Source: an uncultured Actinomycetes bacterium (GTDB lineage: Bacteria > Actinomycetota > Actinomycetes > Mycobacteriales > Nakamurellaceae). Taken from it: DNA of 5,774 nt. Below, one piece after another: positions 4,376-5,774 of the stretch. Position 1 is the first letter of the stretch, and the number at the start of each line of letters is the position of its first letter. The stretch is from the NCBI GenBank assembly GCA_937926105.1, contig CALANS010000033.1, forward strand, positions 1 to 5,774, read 5' to 3'. The notes beneath the pieces were generated by a model. It made no database searches. It saw only the letters and a program-made list of their open reading frames with translations, and was not told the origin of the DNA. A program made the translations under genes and the position numbers.

Positions 4376-4864
4376 TCAGAGGCCAAGTTTCTCCAACCGA
4401 ACCGACATCGCTTGCACCGATACGCCAAGCTTGCCAGCCATCTCGATCGGTGACCGGTTGTCCTTGTGCATACGGCGCACGATCCGCTCCGGCATCAGCA
4501 GGTTGCCGGCAAACTCATTCGCATAGAACTCGTGCTGATCGATCTTTCCGTTACGCAGGTCGACGAACGTCATCGAATTATCACCACTGTTTGCGCGCTC
4601 GATGTAATGGCCAAGCTCGTGCGCGATGGTGAACCTCCGTCGGTTCAGACTGTCCGTGCGCGAGATGAAGATCTCGGGATCAGATCCGGGCTCCTTGCGT
4701 AACACGCCCGAAACTGAACTGTCGAGGTTGGCTGACATCACCTTCAACCCCAGTGCCATTGCGACGTCGACGGGGTTGATCGGAGGATCCTCAATGCCGA
4801 AGGTTTTCAGCACATCTTCAGCGTCAGCTTTCGCTTGCTTCCTGATCTGCTCGTTCGATGACAT
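4376..4864 (-). CDS. ImmA/IrrE-family zinc metallopeptidase
   Basis: The product is 162 residues, from ATG 4864 with an excellent AGGAGGTG six bases upstream. An in-frame start at 4921 lacks this support. Residues 3-22 are a charged helix. PPINPVDVAMALGLKV (27-42) is the helical segment typical of the family. RRFTIAHELGHYIE (76-89) has the HExxH zinc site (H82, E83, H86). QHEFYANEFAGNLLMP (110-125) is the family's E-x2-AN-x-FA-x-x-LLMP block, where E112 is the likely third ligand. The end (KLGVSVQAMSVRLEKLGL) is the usual short wing-like helix pair. Relatives cleave partner repressors: ImmA cuts ImmR of ICEBs1 and IrrE/PprI cuts DdrO. All catalytic residues are present. No XRE-type repressor lies beside it here, so its substrate may be encoded outside the window or may be the downstream membrane protein. 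Confidence 0.92.
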   Translation of the reverse strand: MSSNEQIRKQAKADAEDVLKTFGIEDPPINPVDVAMALGLKVMSANLDSSVSGVLRKEPGSDPEIFISRTDSLNRRRFTIAHELGHYIERANSGDNSMTFVDLRNGKIDQHEFYANEFAGNLLMPERIVRRMHKDNRSPIEMAGKLGVSVQAMSVRLEKLGL

Positions 4865-4870
4865 CGATAA

Positions 4871-4878
4871 CACCTCCT
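4871..4878 (-). promoter_or_regulatory. Strong ribosome binding site of the protease gene
   Basis: AGGAGGTG on the minus strand, six bases before ATG 4864, fixes the start. A weak promoter may lie just upstream (TTGTGC at 4914-4909 and TGATAC at 4890-4885, 18 bases apart), but it would leave almost no leader, so I hold it only loosely. Confidence 0.75.
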
Positions 4879-4983
4879 GTATGAGTATCATGCGCTTCGA
4901 CGCGCCATGCACAACGATCACGCGCCATTTTATTGCGGACGACCGACAGAGTCACATCCGCCGGCTATCCCGCGGAATTGCGT

Positions 4984-4999
4984 GTCAGACGCCTCTGAC
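4984..4999. repeat. Short perfect dyad in the gap between nuclease and protease genes
   Basis: GTCAGA-CGCC-TCTGAC is a perfect 6-bp inverted repeat with a four-base loop, about 40 bases after the nuclease stop. No T-run follows on either strand, so it is at best a weak terminator; it could also be a binding site for a dimeric regulator. The rest of the gap (4879-5039) shows no gene, tRNA or other clear signal. Confidence 0.4.
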
Positions 5000-5039
5000 C
5001 CCCTCAGATCGCCATACTTCCACGATCACGGCTGGGTCC

Positions 5040-5774
5040 CTACTCGCAAGCGATGCCGTCGTGGTCTCGGTCCAAGCCCGTCCGGTAGCCCGGATCCCCG
5101 ACGTACAGCGGTGCAGCGCCGGCGGCGCGGGCGTCCGAGCAGTTCGAGTAGTACACGTCGACGACCGGCTCGGGAGGCGGCGGTGCCACCTTCGATGTGG
5201 TGGGCGGGGGCAGCGCGGTTGTCCTCGGTGCCGGCGGCCGCGTGCTGGTCTTGGGTACGGCGGTCGTGGTGGGCGGCTTCGAGGTGGTCGGTACGGTGGC
5301 GCCGCAGGTCGCGAGTACCCGCAGGATCGCGCCGTGCTCGGCCGACGTGACCCACAGCTTGTATTTCGCCTTCACCTGCACTTGGCGCGAAACGTACGTG
5401 CACCGGTACGCCTTGTTCGGTGGCAGCCAGGTGGCGGCGTCGCCGTCGCCCTTCTGCTCGTTCGTCGGGCCGTCCACGGCCTGGAGGTTCAGCGGGTCGT
5501 TGGCAAAGTTCTTCCGCTGGTCGGCGCCGATCTGCTGCGCGCCCTTCTGCCAGGCGTCCGACAGCGCCACCACATGGTCGATCTGCACCGCGGTGGATGT
5601 GCCTTGTCCGCGAACGAAGTCGATCGTCTTGCCGGTGTAGAGGTCATGCAGGATGCCGGTGAGCACGGTGCAGCCGTTGGAGCCGGCCTTGAGCTCGACG
5701 TTGGTGAGGTCGCGGCGAAGGATGTCGTTGCGGGTGTCGCAGCCGTTGTGGCCGCCGTCCACGGTAACGTCGTC
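5040..5774 (-). CDS. Exported-type HNH nuclease (DUF1524/GmrSD-C-like) with C-terminal excalibur motif, 5' end outside window
   Basis: In all, 244 residues are visible and the frame is open at the right edge, so the N-terminus, probably with a signal or lipoprotein peptide, is missing. In fragment numbering: GCDTRNDIL (11-19); C35, a likely disulphide partner of C12; LYTGK (45-49); IDHVVALSDAW (65-75) with the catalytic-type D66-H67; NDPLNLQAV and GPTNEQKGD (92-110); and WLPPNKAYRCTYV (116-128). This matches the secreted HNH family of actinobacteria related to DUF1524 and the GmrSD C-terminal domain. A Pro/Thr/Ser-rich linker (about 158-203) resembles cell-wall-spanning stalks. The end (YYSNCSDARAAGAAPLY to DRDHDGIACE) is an excalibur motif with a calcium-binding-like DxDxDG and paired cysteines C212/C243. 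It is likely a metal-dependent DNA-degrading enzyme acting at or outside the envelope. Its stop is 175 bases before the protease start. Confidence 0.88.
   Translation of the reverse strand, partial: DDVTVDGGHNGCDTRNDILRRDLTNVELKAGSNGCTVLTGILHDLYTGKTIDFVRGQGTSTAVQIDHVVALSDAWQKGAQQIGADQRKNFANDPLNLQAVDGPTNEQKGDGDAATWLPPNKAYRCTYVSRQVQVKAKYKLWVTSAEHGAILRVLATCGATVPTTSKPPTTTAVPKTSTRPPAPRTTALPPPTTSKVAPPPPEPVVDVYYSNCSDARAAGAAPLYVGDPGYRTGLDRDHDGIACE

Noticed and set aside
4865..5039. Possible attachment site or tRNA in the gap beside the protease gene
   Set aside because: No cloverleaf, no repeat matched elsewhere in the window and no integrase nearby. Only a 6-bp dyad stands out.
4907..5640. Several plus-strand frames opposite the nuclease gene
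   Set aside because: Their products are Ser/Arg/Pro- or Gly/Val-rich mirror translations of the HNH-excalibur gene and have no features of their own.

Overview
The window looks like part of a temperate actinobacteriophage or an integrated prophage. The likely host is a high-GC mycolic-acid actinobacterium of the Gordonia/Rhodococcus/Nocardia/Mycobacterium type; the genus cannot be fixed from sequence alone. The basis is the high GC content, the tightly overlapping small genes (ATGA, GTGA and TAATG junctions), a YqaJ-type recombination exonuclease next to a probable annealing protein, a divergent control region, and an ImmA/IrrE-type protease. No integrase, structural gene, tRNA, CRISPR array or attachment site is visible.

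Left half (1 to about 2480, minus strand): a leftward operon. In transcription order it holds a 51-residue CxxC protein between two strong intrinsic terminators, a roughly 50-residue membrane protein preceded by a nine-codon leader frame, an unknown 88-residue protein, a YqaJ-family exonuclease, a conserved 96-residue phage protein, and a partial gene running off the left edge that resembles Rad52-like single-strand annealing proteins. The last four genes are translationally coupled. Exonuclease plus annealing protein is the usual two-part phage homologous recombination system: the exonuclease exposes single strands and the partner anneals them.

Middle (about 2480 to 4016): a divergent intergenic region with dyads and CCGGAA repeats, then a rightward series. 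This begins with a 173-residue protein with a MerR-like helix-turn-helix. It is followed by small frames that look coding by third-position GC but show possible decay: one frame overlaps another by 91 bases, and one is broken by an amber codon.

Right part (3973 to 5774, minus strand): a lower-GC two-gene unit (roughly 50-58% in sampled lines, against about 70% in a sampled line of the exonuclease gene). It encodes an ImmA/IrrE-like zinc metalloprotease followed by a small protein with two membrane helices. No adjacent XRE repressor is visible. Upstream of it is the 3' part of a gene for an exported-type HNH (DUF1524/GmrSD-C-like) nuclease with a Pro/Thr linker and a C-terminal excalibur motif. 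This end has the character of a lysogeny, immunity or lysogenic-conversion region. The protease/membrane-protein pair is the best candidate here for an undescribed functional module.
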